A stretch of DNA of 64,000 bases from Fibrobacter sp. (GTDB lineage: Bacteria > Fibrobacterota > Fibrobacteria > Fibrobacterales > Fibrobacteraceae). Position 1 is the stretch's first letter. Each line of letters opens with the position of its first letter. Location of the stretch: assembly GCA_031271785.1 (NCBI GenBank), contig JAISUZ010000112.1, positions 1 to 64,000 of the forward strand. The letters run 5' to 3'. The notes under the pieces are model-generated. The model worked only from the letters and a program-made list of their open reading frames with translations. It made no database searches and was not told the origin of the DNA. Below are positions 41,962 to 53,020 of the stretch, in pieces. The translations under genes and the position numbers were made by a program.

Positions 41962-43659
41962 ATGGCAAAAAACAATATTGAATTAAAAACGGTCAGTGAA
42001 TTGTTGGGAATGAATTTTTTTATTCCGTCATATCAGCGTGGGTATCGTTGGACAAAGCAACAGGTTAATGATTTGCTTGATGATATTTGTGATTTCAAAC
42101 CGCTCAAAGACGAATGGTATTGTTTACAACCTCTTGTGGTTAAGCAAAAAAGCAAAACCGAATGGGAAGTTATTGACGGACAGCAACGACTGACAACAAT
42201 CTTTTTGATTATCCACTATTTTAACGAAATGTTGGTCAGAAAACAGAAAATTAGCGAGCCGATTATTGCATATCAGACAAGAAATAACAGTTACCAATTT
42301 TTGAAAGATATGAAAGCTGAAGACGATAACAGCGTAATAATAAACGAATTAAATATTGATTATCAACATATTTCTTCTGCGTATCAAGCAATCAATGATT
42401 GGGTAACTGAAAAGAAAAAAGGCAAATTTGATGAAAACGATTTTCAGTCCAAATTCAAAGAAAAAACAAAAATTATTTGGTACGAAACTGACCCAACGCA
42501 AGACGGTCGAGATATTTTTTCTCGTATCAATATGGGAAAAATTCCTCTAACTAATGCTGAACTTATAAAAGCATTGTTCCTGAATAGTTCTAATTTCAAG
42601 ACAGAAAACAGCGTTGATGAAGAACGCATACGCTTGAAACAGTTGGAAATCGCAACCGAATGGGATATTATTGAAACCGATTTGCACAATGAAGAATTTT
42701 GGCTATTTATAAACCAAGAAGAAAACAATACGGAAACTCGCATTGAATTTCTTTTTGAATTGCTTGTCGGAAAATCCGACAACACAGAAGATAATTATTT
42801 CACTTTTAGAAAATTCAACGAGAAATTTACAGAGAACACCCAAAAAGTCATTTCAGAAAATTGGAAAGAAATAAAACGCTGTTTTCAAACATTGCAAAAT
42901 TGGTTTGAAAACAGAGAATTATATCATAAAATCGGTTTTTTAATTACGGTTGGCGAAAATATTAATGTTTTGATAGACAAATCACAAGAGAAAAATAAGG
43001 AGAGTTTTATAGATTTCATTGACGAAAAAATTGAAAGCAAATTTACTAATGTTCAAATAGATGAAGTCGGATATAAAAATAGCGACATAGTAAGAAAAGT
43101 GTTGTTATTGCATAATATTCAAACTTTGTTGAATAACAAAAAAGAAAATTCTCGTTTCCCATTTAATCGCTATAAAAAAGAGAAATGGGATATTGAACAT
43201 ATTCACGCAGTTGCAACCGAAAAGCCTGTAATAGAGCAACACCAAAAAGATTGGTTACAGCAAGCAAAAGAATTTATAGATGCAGAACAGACTGATTTGA
43301 TAAATAAAATTGATAATTACTCAAAAGAAACCTTTGAGCAATTATTTGATGAAATTTTGAATTATTTTAATGAAAACAGAAAACACGAAGATATTGACGA
43401 TTTATCAAATCTTGCTTTGTTAGATAAAGGGACAAATAGAAGTTATAAAAATGCCGTTTTCCCTGTAAAACGAAAAACTATTATTGAAAAAGAAAAGGCA
43501 GGAACATTTGTTCCAATTTGCACAAAAAATGTGTTTATGAAATATTATAGTCCAAAAATTGAACAAATGACTTTTTGGGGCGAAACCGATAGAAACGAAT
43601 ATTTTAGCGATATTAAAACAGTTTTAGAAAATTATTTGCCAAAGGAGGATAAACAATGA
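41962..43659 (+). CDS. DUF262-DUF1524 (GmrSD-like) protein
   Basis: 565 residues. N-terminal DUF262 ParB-like NTPase: FIPSYQRGYRW (about 17-27) and VIDGQQRLTTIFLI (about 71-84), then SRINMGKIPLTNAELIKALF. C-terminal DUF1524 His-Me nuclease: WDIEHIHA at about 410 and LSNLALLDKGTNRSYKNAVF at about 483. The usual HxxP proline after the first His is absent. Proteins of this build include the type IV restriction enzyme GmrSD and the nuclease SspE. Much more AT-rich than the neighbouring genes, a sign of transfer. The next gene overlaps it by 4 bp. Confidence 0.88.
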   Translation: MAKNNIELKTVSELLGMNFFIPSYQRGYRWTKQQVNDLLDDICDFKPLKDEWYCLQPLVVKQKSKTEWEVIDGQQRLTTIFLIIHYFNEMLVRKQKISEPIIAYQTRNNSYQFLKDMKAEDDNSVIINELNIDYQHISSAYQAINDWVTEKKKGKFDENDFQSKFKEKTKIIWYETDPTQDGRDIFSRINMGKIPLTNAELIKALFLNSSNFKTENSVDEERIRLKQLEIATEWDIIETDLHNEEFWLFINQEENNTETRIEFLFELLVGKSDNTEDNYFTFRKFNEKFTENTQKVISENWKEIKRCFQTLQNWFENRELYHKIGFLITVGENINVLIDKSQEKNKESFIDFIDEKIESKFTNVQIDEVGYKNSDIVRKVLLLHNIQTLLNNKKENSRFPFNRYKKEKWDIEHIHAVATEKPVIEQHQKDWLQQAKEFIDAEQTDLINKIDNYSKETFEQLFDEILNYFNENRKHEDIDDLSNLALLDKGTNRSYKNAVFPVKRKTIIEKEKAGTFVPICTKNVFMKYYSPKIEQMTFWGETDRNEYFSDIKTVLENYLPKEDKQ

Positions 43660-45716
43660 GTGAAAATAAACAATTTGATGAATTAACTTTTTGGCAACTA
43701 CTTGCTAAAACAAGTGTAGAAATTCCAATTATTCAAAGAGATTATGCACAAGGTCGTGAAAATCAGCAGAAAATTCGTGATAAGTTTTTAAAAGCACTTT
43801 ACGAGGCTCTTACGGAAAATCCTGTTGAGTTGGATTTTGTGTATGGTAGTAAAGAAAACGGCATTTTACAACCACTTGACGGGCAACAACGCTTGACAAC
43901 ATTATTTTTGTTGCATTGGTATGTCGCTACAAAAGAAAGTAAATTAGACGAAAGCGCAAAAATACAATTAGCAAAATTTACCTATGAAACTCGCACAAGT
44001 TCTCGTGAATTTTGCAAAGAATTAGTTGAAAAAGGAATTATTTATGGGCAACTTTTAGAAGTTGATAAAGAAAAAAACATTACAGAAGAAAATCGTTTTT
44101 CAAAAACGATTAAAAATACAGCGTGGTTTGTTGCTACTTGGGAAAAAGACCCGACTATCTCGGCAATGTTGAGAATGTTAGACGCTATTCACGCAAAATT
44201 CAAAAGCGACATAGCAGATTTATGGGAAAAATTAACAGACGAACAAGCAATTTCATTCTTGTATGTGAAATTGGAAAACTTTGGACTTTCAGACGATTTG
44301 TATATTAAAATGAATGCACGAGGCAAGCAACTTACGCCTTTTGAAAATTTCAAATCTCAATTTGAAAAACATATTGAAATCAACAAGTTTGAAAAAAACA
44401 TTACCAATTCGGAGGAACAATTTGCACATAAAATTGATACCGTTTGGACTGATTTATTTTGGAAATATCGTGGCGACGATGGATTGATTGACAATGAATT
44501 GATAAATTTTCTTGCAGGTGTAGCGATAAGTTATTATGCGGAAAAATACGATAGCAGTCAAAAAGAAGAAGTTAAAAATAGAATGCAATTTTTAGCAAAC
44601 CCGCCAAAAGACGAAAAAGGAAAACCTTCTCTTCCTGATATTGCACCCGAAGATTTTTCAACAAAAGGGGCTTTTCAATATTTGGTTGATTGCTTGAAAG
44701 TGTATGAAAATAACCATAAAGCCAAAACTAACACAACGCCTTTGTGGTCTTATTGTGATAAAACTTTGTTTGAAGATTTAATAAATGTAAGCGATGCGAC
44801 ACAGCAACGCAGAGTTTTGTTTTATGCTCAAACTGAATATTTGTTGAAAAATCAAACTTTTTCGCAAAGTAGTTTTAACGAATGGATACGGGTTGTTCGG
44901 AATTTAGTAGAAAATGCTTATTCGGACAATTGGAATATTGATAATATGATAAATCTAATTAGACTTGTTCATAGTTGGTCGGATAATTCAAATGACATTT
45001 ATTCGTTTTTATCGACATTAAATATTTCTAAAGTTTCTATTGCAAAAGAGCAAGTCAAAGAAGAAATTGAAAAAGCAAAAATAATTCTTGAAAATCAAGA
45101 TAATAAACAGATAATTCAAGCAACAGAAGATATGAATTTCTGTAAAGGAAAAATTGATTTTGCTTTATATTGTATTGATTACGACATTGACAATAAGCCG
45201 ATTGCGTCAAGTTTCGACAAGGAAAAGTTAAAGAAAATATACGATGTATTCGAGAAGTATTTGTTAGGCGATGATGTGAGCAATGATTTTCGCAGAGCAT
45301 TTTTTACAATACAAAACAACGATTTTTATGATTATTGGCCTACTTCTTGGCTTTTTGCAGTTGATGAACCCAAAAGAAAAATAATCGAAAACATAAATGA
45401 TTTGAAAAATTATTTTGTGTTTAGAGGAAAAAATAATTGTAATATTTCTAAAAATAATCTTGCCTATTTCAAAGAGTTAATTTTGCAATTATCAACAAAA
45501 GACATTGACACTTTGATTAGTGATTATATTTTGACACCGAACTTTGCTAATTTGCCGAATTGGAAACAACGAATAATAAAAGAAAAAAACTTGCTTGACC
45601 ATAGCAAGAAACATTATATCGCAATAAAGCGAGATGATAGTTGCTGTTGGTTAATTCCGAGCAGTAAAGTTGGAAACAATGAAAATGGGAGAAAACAATT
45701 AAAAAAAATAGAATAA
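43656..45716 (+). CDS. Large DUF262 protein, partner of the preceding gene
   Basis: 686 residues. N-terminal DUF262 with EIPIIQRDYAQGRENQQKI (about 18-36), LQPLDGQQRLTTLFLLHW (about 70-87) and KMNARGKQLTPFENFKSQFE. The C-terminal about 450 residues are helical and show no DUF1524 HNH motif. Translationally coupled to the first gene (ATGA overlap; AAAGGAGG just upstream), equally AT-rich. I infer a two-component system in which both proteins carry a DUF262 NTPase but only the first a nuclease. Function untested. Confidence 0.85.
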   Translation: MSENKQFDELTFWQLLAKTSVEIPIIQRDYAQGRENQQKIRDKFLKALYEALTENPVELDFVYGSKENGILQPLDGQQRLTTLFLLHWYVATKESKLDESAKIQLAKFTYETRTSSREFCKELVEKGIIYGQLLEVDKEKNITEENRFSKTIKNTAWFVATWEKDPTISAMLRMLDAIHAKFKSDIADLWEKLTDEQAISFLYVKLENFGLSDDLYIKMNARGKQLTPFENFKSQFEKHIEINKFEKNITNSEEQFAHKIDTVWTDLFWKYRGDDGLIDNELINFLAGVAISYYAEKYDSSQKEEVKNRMQFLANPPKDEKGKPSLPDIAPEDFSTKGAFQYLVDCLKVYENNHKAKTNTTPLWSYCDKTLFEDLINVSDATQQRRVLFYAQTEYLLKNQTFSQSSFNEWIRVVRNLVENAYSDNWNIDNMINLIRLVHSWSDNSNDIYSFLSTLNISKVSIAKEQVKEEIEKAKIILENQDNKQIIQATEDMNFCKGKIDFALYCIDYDIDNKPIASSFDKEKLKKIYDVFEKYLLGDDVSNDFRRAFFTIQNNDFYDYWPTSWLFAVDEPKRKIIENINDLKNYFVFRGKNNCNISKNNLAYFKELILQLSTKDIDTLISDYILTPNFANLPNWKQRIIKEKNLLDHSKKHYIAIKRDDSCCWLIPSSKVGNNENGRKQLKKIE

Positions 45717-45898
45717 CAGAGTGGAGTCTGCAGTTAACGAGCAGTTTAGTGCAAGCGGGAGCATAACTCACCCGATAATTCACGCTGATTTTCCATTCAA
45801 TTGAGCATTAGTGAACCCCACAAACGCTAAGCCATCTCAACGTTATGTTCCTACACATATAAATTAAGACAATAACAACCCATAAACCAAAAACCGTT
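45717..45898. other. Intergenic after the DUF262 pair
   Basis: No gene. GCATAAC at 45761 and GTTATG at 45842 are an outer complementary pair about 86 bp apart, but the interior does not fold well. It could be the border of the acquired segment. Confidence 0.35.
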
Positions 45899-46239
45899 CT
45901 AAACTCTTAACTTCGGATTATTGAAATGCCGTTCCGCATCGCGGAACGTTTTCTTTTGAACAGACTGAAGAAAAGCCTCTTGTAAATCCACTCCGGATTG
46001 ATTGGCAAGACAAATTAACACAAAGAGAATATCCGCCATTTCTTCCGGAATTTTTTCGGCAGATTCTCCCGCCTTAAAACTCTGATCGCCGTAAGTCCTT
46101 GAAAACAACCGTGCGAGTTCGCCGACTTCCTCCATCAGCTGCGCCAGGTTGGTCATCTCGCCGAAATAACGGACTCCATATTTTCGAATCCATTCATCAA
46201 CAAGTTGCTGCGCCCCGCGGAGCGAAAGATCGTCGGCCA

Positions 46240-46240
<1 letters not shown>
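45899..46240 (-). CDS. MazG-like nucleotide pyrophosphohydrolase
   Basis: 113 residues. Metal-binding EEVGE in LMEEVGELARLFSR and EEMAD in IPEEMADILFVLICLANQ are the all-alpha NTP pyrophosphatase signature; QQLVDEWI at the N-terminus fits the short MazG-like group. Hydrolyses nucleoside triphosphates, possibly non-canonical ones. The ATG shares a base with the guaB stop, so it is coupled to IMP dehydrogenase. Confidence 0.9.
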
Positions 46241-48302
<2,062 letters not shown>

Positions 48303-48323
48303 AATTCTCCTTAAATAAAACAC

Positions 48324-48352
48324 AAAAAGACCCGCTTGCGGCGAGCCCTTTT
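48324..48352 (-). terminator. Terminator/attenuator between rplY and pth
   Basis: On the minus strand AAAAGGGCTCGC pairs with GCGGGTCTTTTT (12 pairs, three G-U) and ends in the T run. Lies 20 bp after the rplY stop and 21 bp before pth, so it may only partly stop transcription. Confidence 0.6.
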
Positions 48353-48371
48353 ATGATAAATCCGTTAAGAC

Positions 48372-48959
48372 TTACTTGGAAGCGCCCGCCGGCTGCTCTT
48401 TATTTGCTTTGGCCTTTGAAATGGTATAGATAACAGTACGTTCCTGAGAAACGAGTTTGTTACCGCTCAAATCAAGATCCTTTGCATAAAAAGTAGTTCC
48501 TGCTTTCGCATCCGAAACATCGATTTCGATAGAAGCCGGGATTTTGGAAGGCATGCAGGAAAGCTTCAAATAGCGATTTTCCTGAGAAAGCATACCGCCT
48601 TCCGTTTTCACGCCCACCGGAATTCCGGAAAGATTCACCGGAATACGCACGGTCACCGGAGAATTTTCTTCGATTTTCATAAAATCGATGTGCTTGATTT
48701 CTTGAGAAATCGAATCTTTCTGGTAAACATAAATCAGCGCCGGATTTCCTACTTTACCGTCAATTTCGAGATCTAAAAGGGTGTAACGCTTTCCGGGTGC
48801 TAAAACCTTGTGAAGATCGGCGGCATTGACGCTGATGCTGACAGGCTCTATCCCCTTACCATAATAGACAGCCGGAACGGAGCCGGCTTTGCGCATACGG
48901 GCCGGTTCACGACCTGCGCCTAACACTCTAGAGGTTGCTTTGAGCTTTGTGAGTTCCAT
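48372..48959 (-). CDS. rplY: 50S ribosomal protein L25 (Ctc form)
   Basis: 195 residues. N-terminal 5S-rRNA-binding L25 domain (LTKLKATSRVLGAGREPARM, RKAGSVPAVYYGKG) plus the C-terminal TL5/Ctc beta domain (about 95-185). TTTGGAG precedes the ATG. In the usual bacterial order with pth downstream and tRNA-Gln and ispE upstream. Confidence 0.94.
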   Translation of the reverse strand: MELTKLKATSRVLGAGREPARMRKAGSVPAVYYGKGIEPVSISVNAADLHKVLAPGKRYTLLDLEIDGKVGNPALIYVYQKDSISQEIKHIDFMKIEENSPVTVRIPVNLSGIPVGVKTEGGMLSQENRYLKLSCMPSKIPASIEIDVSDAKAGTTFYAKDLDLSGNKLVSQERTVIYTISKAKANKEQPAGASK

Positions 48960-48983
48960 GATTTCTCCAAATAAAAAATCCTA

Positions 48984-49055
48984 TTGGGGTAGCTGGATTC
49001 GAACCAACGAATAACGGAATCAAAATCCGTTGTCTTACCACTTGACGATACCCCA
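48984..49055 (-). tRNA. tRNA-Gln (anticodon TTG)
   Basis: Read on the minus strand: acceptor TGGGGTA/TACCCCA with discriminator A, D loop AAGTGGTAA, anticodon loop GATTTTGATTC with TTG, T arm GTTGGTTCGAATCC. CCA is not encoded. The 3' end is 24 bp before the rplY ATG, so it is probably processed from a common transcript with ispE and rplY. Confidence 0.95.
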
Positions 49056-49119
49056 TAGGGAACCCAAAATTAGTTTAATTTCCTCTTTTTTAAAGGGGAG
49101 AATTCTGAAATTTTTCGAA

Positions 49120-49965
49120 TTATTCCGGAAAACCGGAGAAAAACTTCGTCACCGTGCAAAAACGAACCCGCCCCTTCAGTTTCCGGGAAAAATGAAAAGC
49201 CTGAAACTCATTTTCAAACAGCCCGAAAACGGAAGCGCCGGAGCCGGACATCAACGCCTGAAAGGCGCCTGCGCTTAAAAACTCTCTTTTGAGAACCTCG
49301 ATTTCCGGGTAAAGCGGAAAAATAGATTCCTCAAATTTATTGAAAAGCGGGCGTTCTTTTAACGAAAATTCCTGCGACTTAAACTCTTCCCAGCGCGCCT
49401 CACCCGAAGGAACAATCCCCGAATACGCCTCTTTGGTGGACACAAAACAGTCCGGAGTCGCAATCAAAACGGAGGTATTTGCGGAGCGGAACGAAACCGG
49501 AGTCAAACGGTCACCGATGCCTTCCGCATACGCGCTACCGCCGGTCACCAAAAACGGAACGTCCGCGCCGAGGCTTGCGCCGAGCTTTTCCATTTCCGGC
49601 GCGGAAAGGTTTAAACCCCACAGTCTGTTTAAAATCCGGAGAGTTGCCGCCGCATCGGAACTCCCGCCGCCGAGACCCGCGCCGAGAGGCAAATTCTTCA
49701 CGAGCCGGAGCCGCGCGCCTGCATTTACTTTATATGTATTCTTCAAAAGTTGAGCCGCCCGGTAAACAAGGTCGGATTCCACCGGATACTCCTGAGGCAC
49801 GCTGTACACAAGCGTAATTTCACCCGAAAGATCCGGTTCCGCCTGGAGCTCATCTCCGGCATAAACCGTTTGAAAAAAGGTACCGAGATCGTGGTAACCG
49901 TCCTCGCGTTTCCGGAGAACATCTAAAAAAAGGTTGATTTTAGCAGGAGCAAATTCGGTAATCAT
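49120..49965 (-). CDS. ispE: 4-diphosphocytidyl-2-C-methyl-D-erythritol kinase
   Basis: 281 residues of the GHMP kinase family. ITEFAPAKINLFLDVLRKRE at the N-terminus, ATP loop LPLGAGLGGGSSDAAA (about 90-105) and ALMSGSGASVFGLF at the C-terminus. Fourth step of the MEP isoprenoid pathway. The ATG at 49965 is used because family homology begins there; a 15-residue longer start at 50010 exists, and neither has a clear ribosome site. Confidence 0.94.
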   Translation of the reverse strand: MITEFAPAKINLFLDVLRKREDGYHDLGTFFQTVYAGDELQAEPDLSGEITLVYSVPQEYPVESDLVYRAAQLLKNTYKVNAGARLRLVKNLPLGAGLGGGSSDAAATLRILNRLWGLNLSAPEMEKLGASLGADVPFLVTGGSAYAEGIGDRLTPVSFRSANTSVLIATPDCFVSTKEAYSGIVPSGEARWEEFKSQEFSLKERPLFNKFEESIFPLYPEIEVLKREFLSAGAFQALMSGSGASVFGLFENEFQAFHFSRKLKGRVRFCTVTKFFSGFPE

Positions 49966-50113
49966 AGGAATAAATATAACTTTATCGTAAAATCTAACGA
50001 TTCTTTTCATTTTTTCTTTCGTTTACCCTAAAAAAAATGTAGTTTCTATCTTTCTTTTAAACAGGCAGTCCCCTATGGTTTTGCGGGAAGCCTTTTTTGT
50101 TTTTGGAGATAAA

Positions 50114-51055
50114 ATGATCGACCCGAAACGCCACTTGTTGCGACTGAATGATTGGAGCGAAGAACGCATCCTTGAAACGGTCGATATTGCCATGCGCTTA
50201 AAAAAAGAAATTCACGAAGGAAAACCCTCTACACGTTTCCATGGGCAAACCATCGGAATGTTTTTTGAAAAACCTTCCCTCCGTACAATCACCACATTCC
50301 AAGTCGGGATTCACCAGCTCGGCGGCGCCGCTGTTATTTTGGATCCCACCTCTATCGGGCTCGGAAAGCGTGAAAGCATTAAAGATGTCGCCCGCTGCCT
50401 CTCCCGCTGGGTAAACGCGCTTGTGGTGCGCAGTTTTAAGCAGGAACTGTTGGAGCAACTCGCCGAACACGGTTCGATTCCCATCATTAACGCCCTTACC
50501 GACGATTACCACCCCTGCCAGGCAATTTCTTTTGCCCAAATGTTTTTGGAACAGTTCGGCACACTCCGCGGAAAAACCGTAGCGTTTATCGGCGACGGCA
50601 ATAATGTGGCGAACTCCCTCACCACTCTCGCTTCCAAAGTCGGAATGAATTTCACTCTCGCCTGCCCCAAAGGCTTTGAACAACCGAAAGCCGTTATTGA
50701 CGAAACCGCCGAAGGTTTCAAACGCCACGGCACCAAATACCGCGTTTTCAACGACCCGAAAGAAGCCGTCAAAGACGCCGATATTCTTTACGGCGACGTA
50801 TGGGTGAGCATGGGGCAAGAAGGCGGGAAAGATGCCAAACAGGCGTACTTCCTTCCGTTCCAAATCAACGATGAATTACTCTCGTACGCACCGGCGCACT
50901 GCATGGTGACTCACTGCCTTCCGGCGCACCGCGGCGAAGAAATTACCGACAGCGTAATGGACGGAAACCGAAACCTGAGTTACGAAGAAGCGGAAAACCG
51001 CCTGCATGCCCAAAAAGCCGTTCTTTGGCAGTTAATGAGCCCGACCGACAAGTAA
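50114..51055 (+). CDS. argF: Ornithine carbamoyltransferase
   Basis: 313 residues. Carbamoyl-phosphate motif SLRTI (Ser55-Leu-Arg57-Thr-Ile59) in place of STRTR, DDYHPCQAISFAQ for HPxQ, and MVTHCLPAHRGEEI with the HCLP catalytic Cys that marks ornithine specificity. GGAG at 50103 sets the ATG at 50114 over an upstream ATG at 50075. Makes citrulline in arginine synthesis. Converges with miaA, 2 bp apart. An N-acetyl- or N-succinyl-ornithine carbamoyltransferase is less likely given HCLP. Confidence 0.9.
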   Translation: MIDPKRHLLRLNDWSEERILETVDIAMRLKKEIHEGKPSTRFHGQTIGMFFEKPSLRTITTFQVGIHQLGGAAVILDPTSIGLGKRESIKDVARCLSRWVNALVVRSFKQELLEQLAEHGSIPIINALTDDYHPCQAISFAQMFLEQFGTLRGKTVAFIGDGNNVANSLTTLASKVGMNFTLACPKGFEQPKAVIDETAEGFKRHGTKYRVFNDPKEAVKDADILYGDVWVSMGQEGGKDAKQAYFLPFQINDELLSYAPAHCMVTHCLPAHRGEEITDSVMDGNRNLSYEEAENRLHAQKAVLWQLMSPTDK

Positions 51056-51057
51056 AC

Positions 51058-51894
51058 TCAAGCCGAAATCTGATGCCGGTTCCACGTACGCTGACGGCGC
51101 GTGTATTGCCACTGCCGTTGTAAAATCTGTCCGCGAATCGCTTTAAAATCCGTTCCGTGCTCCAAATATTCCCGGAGTTCCGCATAGCCTAAACTCTCAA
51201 AAGCGGGGCACGTTTTCGGATAGACTTTAGACAAATTCTCTACTTCCTCAAGCCACCCGGCAGCGATCATCGCCTCAAAGCGCGCGGCTTGCCGCGCACG
51301 GAGTTCCGGAGCCGGAAGGTCGAGAAGCCGCGTTTCGATTGCCCCGAGGCCGCCCACCCGGTGACGGGAAAGCGAAGAAAATAATTCCTTTGTTTGTTCG
51401 TAAACTTCAAGAACGCGCCAAATACGCTGCGCGTCCCCTTCTTTGATTTTAAGCATCGCCTCCGGATCAATTTCGGTAGCGCGTTTGTATTGAGAAAGCA
51501 ATCCCTCGCTTTCTTTTTCGGCTTTCAGGCGTTCGCGAATTTCAGGCGAAGGCTTCGGGAGCGCCGGGAGCCCTTCCGAAAGGGATTTCAAATAAAGTCC
51601 GGAACCGCCGACAATAATAAAGTTTGTCTCAGGCGCCGCCGCTAAAACGTCTTTCACCTGCTCACAAAAAAGCCCTGCCGAATAAGATTCCCGGGGTGAA
51701 AAAAAATCAACCAAATGATGTTTCACCGCCGCGCGTTCTTCCGCCGTCGGCTGCGCCGTCCCAATGCGGAAACCCTCGTAAACCTGTCTTGAATCCATAC
51801 AGATTACTTCCGCTTGCCGTTCTTTCGCAAGTTTCATTCCGAGTTCCGTTTTCCCGACCCCTGTGGGGCCAACCAAAGCAAATAAAATCGGCAT
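51058..51894 (-). CDS. miaA: tRNA dimethylallyltransferase MiaA
   Basis: 278 residues, slightly short for the family. P-loop LVGPTGVGKTELGMKLA, DSRQVYEGFRIGTAQPT, IIVGGSGLYLKSL and C-terminal RQWQYTRRQRTWNR. Adds the isoprenyl group to A37 of tRNAs reading U-starting codons; the donor DMAPP comes from the pathway of ispG and ispE. Start codons of miaA and the next gene are 32 bp apart. Confidence 0.94.
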   Translation of the reverse strand: MPILFALVGPTGVGKTELGMKLAKERQAEVICMDSRQVYEGFRIGTAQPTAEERAAVKHHLVDFFSPRESYSAGLFCEQVKDVLAAAPETNFIIVGGSGLYLKSLSEGLPALPKPSPEIRERLKAEKESEGLLSQYKRATEIDPEAMLKIKEGDAQRIWRVLEVYEQTKELFSSLSRHRVGGLGAIETRLLDLPAPELRARQAARFEAMIAAGWLEEVENLSKVYPKTCPAFESLGYAELREYLEHGTDFKAIRGQILQRQWQYTRRQRTWNRHQISA

Positions 51895-51926
51895 AATAGC
51901 CCCCAATCTAATTATATTTTCAGCGA

Positions 51927-53012
51927 ATGAAAAACTTACGGCATTTGATCATCCTTCTTTTCGTGGTCGGAATTTTTATCGGGCTCGGACTTTCGCTCCC
52001 GCGCCTCATGAATCACCAAACAAACGCTCCCGAAATCACGGAAAACCTTTCTTCCGCCGAAGCCGAAATCGATACGACTCCTTATCTTCAAAAACTCACC
52101 GAAGAAATTCCAGTGATCAAAATTCACCCGGCCCGAAAAAACCGGAAAGAAATTTGGATGCTCGGAAAAGGAATCTCGCTCCCCAATTATTTATTGCGCG
52201 CTCAAAATCACTTGAACAAATTCCAAGGCAAAGTTCTCCGTATGGAAGAAATTTTCCCAAACCGCGAAGCGCAAGCCGCCGCCTTTGACTTTCTCACTCC
52301 CGAAGGCGACACCATGCAGGTGGAACTTCATATTTCGGATTCCTTTCTCGACAGCGCCTCGAAAATCGCGATTCTTTTTCAAGCGGATTCGCTGAATATT
52401 CCGCTTTTGAGCCGTTTAGAGACGCTCGATTACCCCTACGCGTTACTGATTACGCCCTTTGACACCGGCAAAACCTTATTTTCCGACCTGGACCGCTTAC
52501 AAAATAAAGAACTTGTCGCCTGGCTCCCCATGGAATCGCACTCCTTGCAAGCCAACCGCTTTTCCAACAAAACCATTTCCATTCACCATACCGAACAGGA
52601 TATTAAGGAAACCATCCAGCAAGCTCACGCCAAAATGCCTTCCGCGATCGGCGCTGCGACCCGCATGGGAGAAAGAGCGGTAGAGCATCCGCAATTATTA
52701 AACGCCGTTTTCAAAGCGCTTCGTTCCGAAAGGTGGTGGTTTATGGATTTAACCGAAAGCCGAACCTCAAAAGTGAACGAAACCTGCCAAAACTTTTCAT
52801 TTCGCTGCCCGGAAGCCTCGATTTACAACACGCAAAAAACCTTGGATCAATTTATCGACGGTGAATTGCGGACGGCTTCGCGCACAGGGAGCGTAATTCT
52901 CGTACTCCCGCTTCACGAAAAATCCTTAAACGCTCTCGCGGACATCAAAACAAAAGCCTCTGCCCGCGGAACGGAAATTGTAAAACTTTCAAATATCATC
53001 ACGTACGAATAG
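51927..53012 (+). CDS. Divergent polysaccharide deacetylase (YibQ-like)
   Basis: 361 residues. N-terminal membrane anchor (about 5-25), spacer, then the divergent polysaccharide deacetylase fold (PF04748, about 145-355): LITPFDTGKTLFSDL, VAWLPMESHSLQA, AIGAATRMGERAVEHPQLLN and WFMDLTESRTSKV. Envelope protein; E. coli relatives are near envC, but here it precedes pdxJ. Activity on a glycan is not established. Confidence 0.82.
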   Translation: MKNLRHLIILLFVVGIFIGLGLSLPRLMNHQTNAPEITENLSSAEAEIDTTPYLQKLTEEIPVIKIHPARKNRKEIWMLGKGISLPNYLLRAQNHLNKFQGKVLRMEEIFPNREAQAAAFDFLTPEGDTMQVELHISDSFLDSASKIAILFQADSLNIPLLSRLETLDYPYALLITPFDTGKTLFSDLDRLQNKELVAWLPMESHSLQANRFSNKTISIHHTEQDIKETIQQAHAKMPSAIGAATRMGERAVEHPQLLNAVFKALRSERWWFMDLTESRTSKVNETCQNFSFRCPEASIYNTQKTLDQFIDGELRTASRTGSVILVLPLHEKSLNALADIKTKASARGTEIVKLSNIITYE

Positions 53013-53020
53013 GAGTGATT

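Noticed and set aside
45761-45847. attC-like ends GCATAAC / GTTATGT after the DUF262 pair, suggesting an integron cassette
   Set aside because: Only six outer bases pair; no L box pairing or stable central stem is visible and no integrase is in the window.
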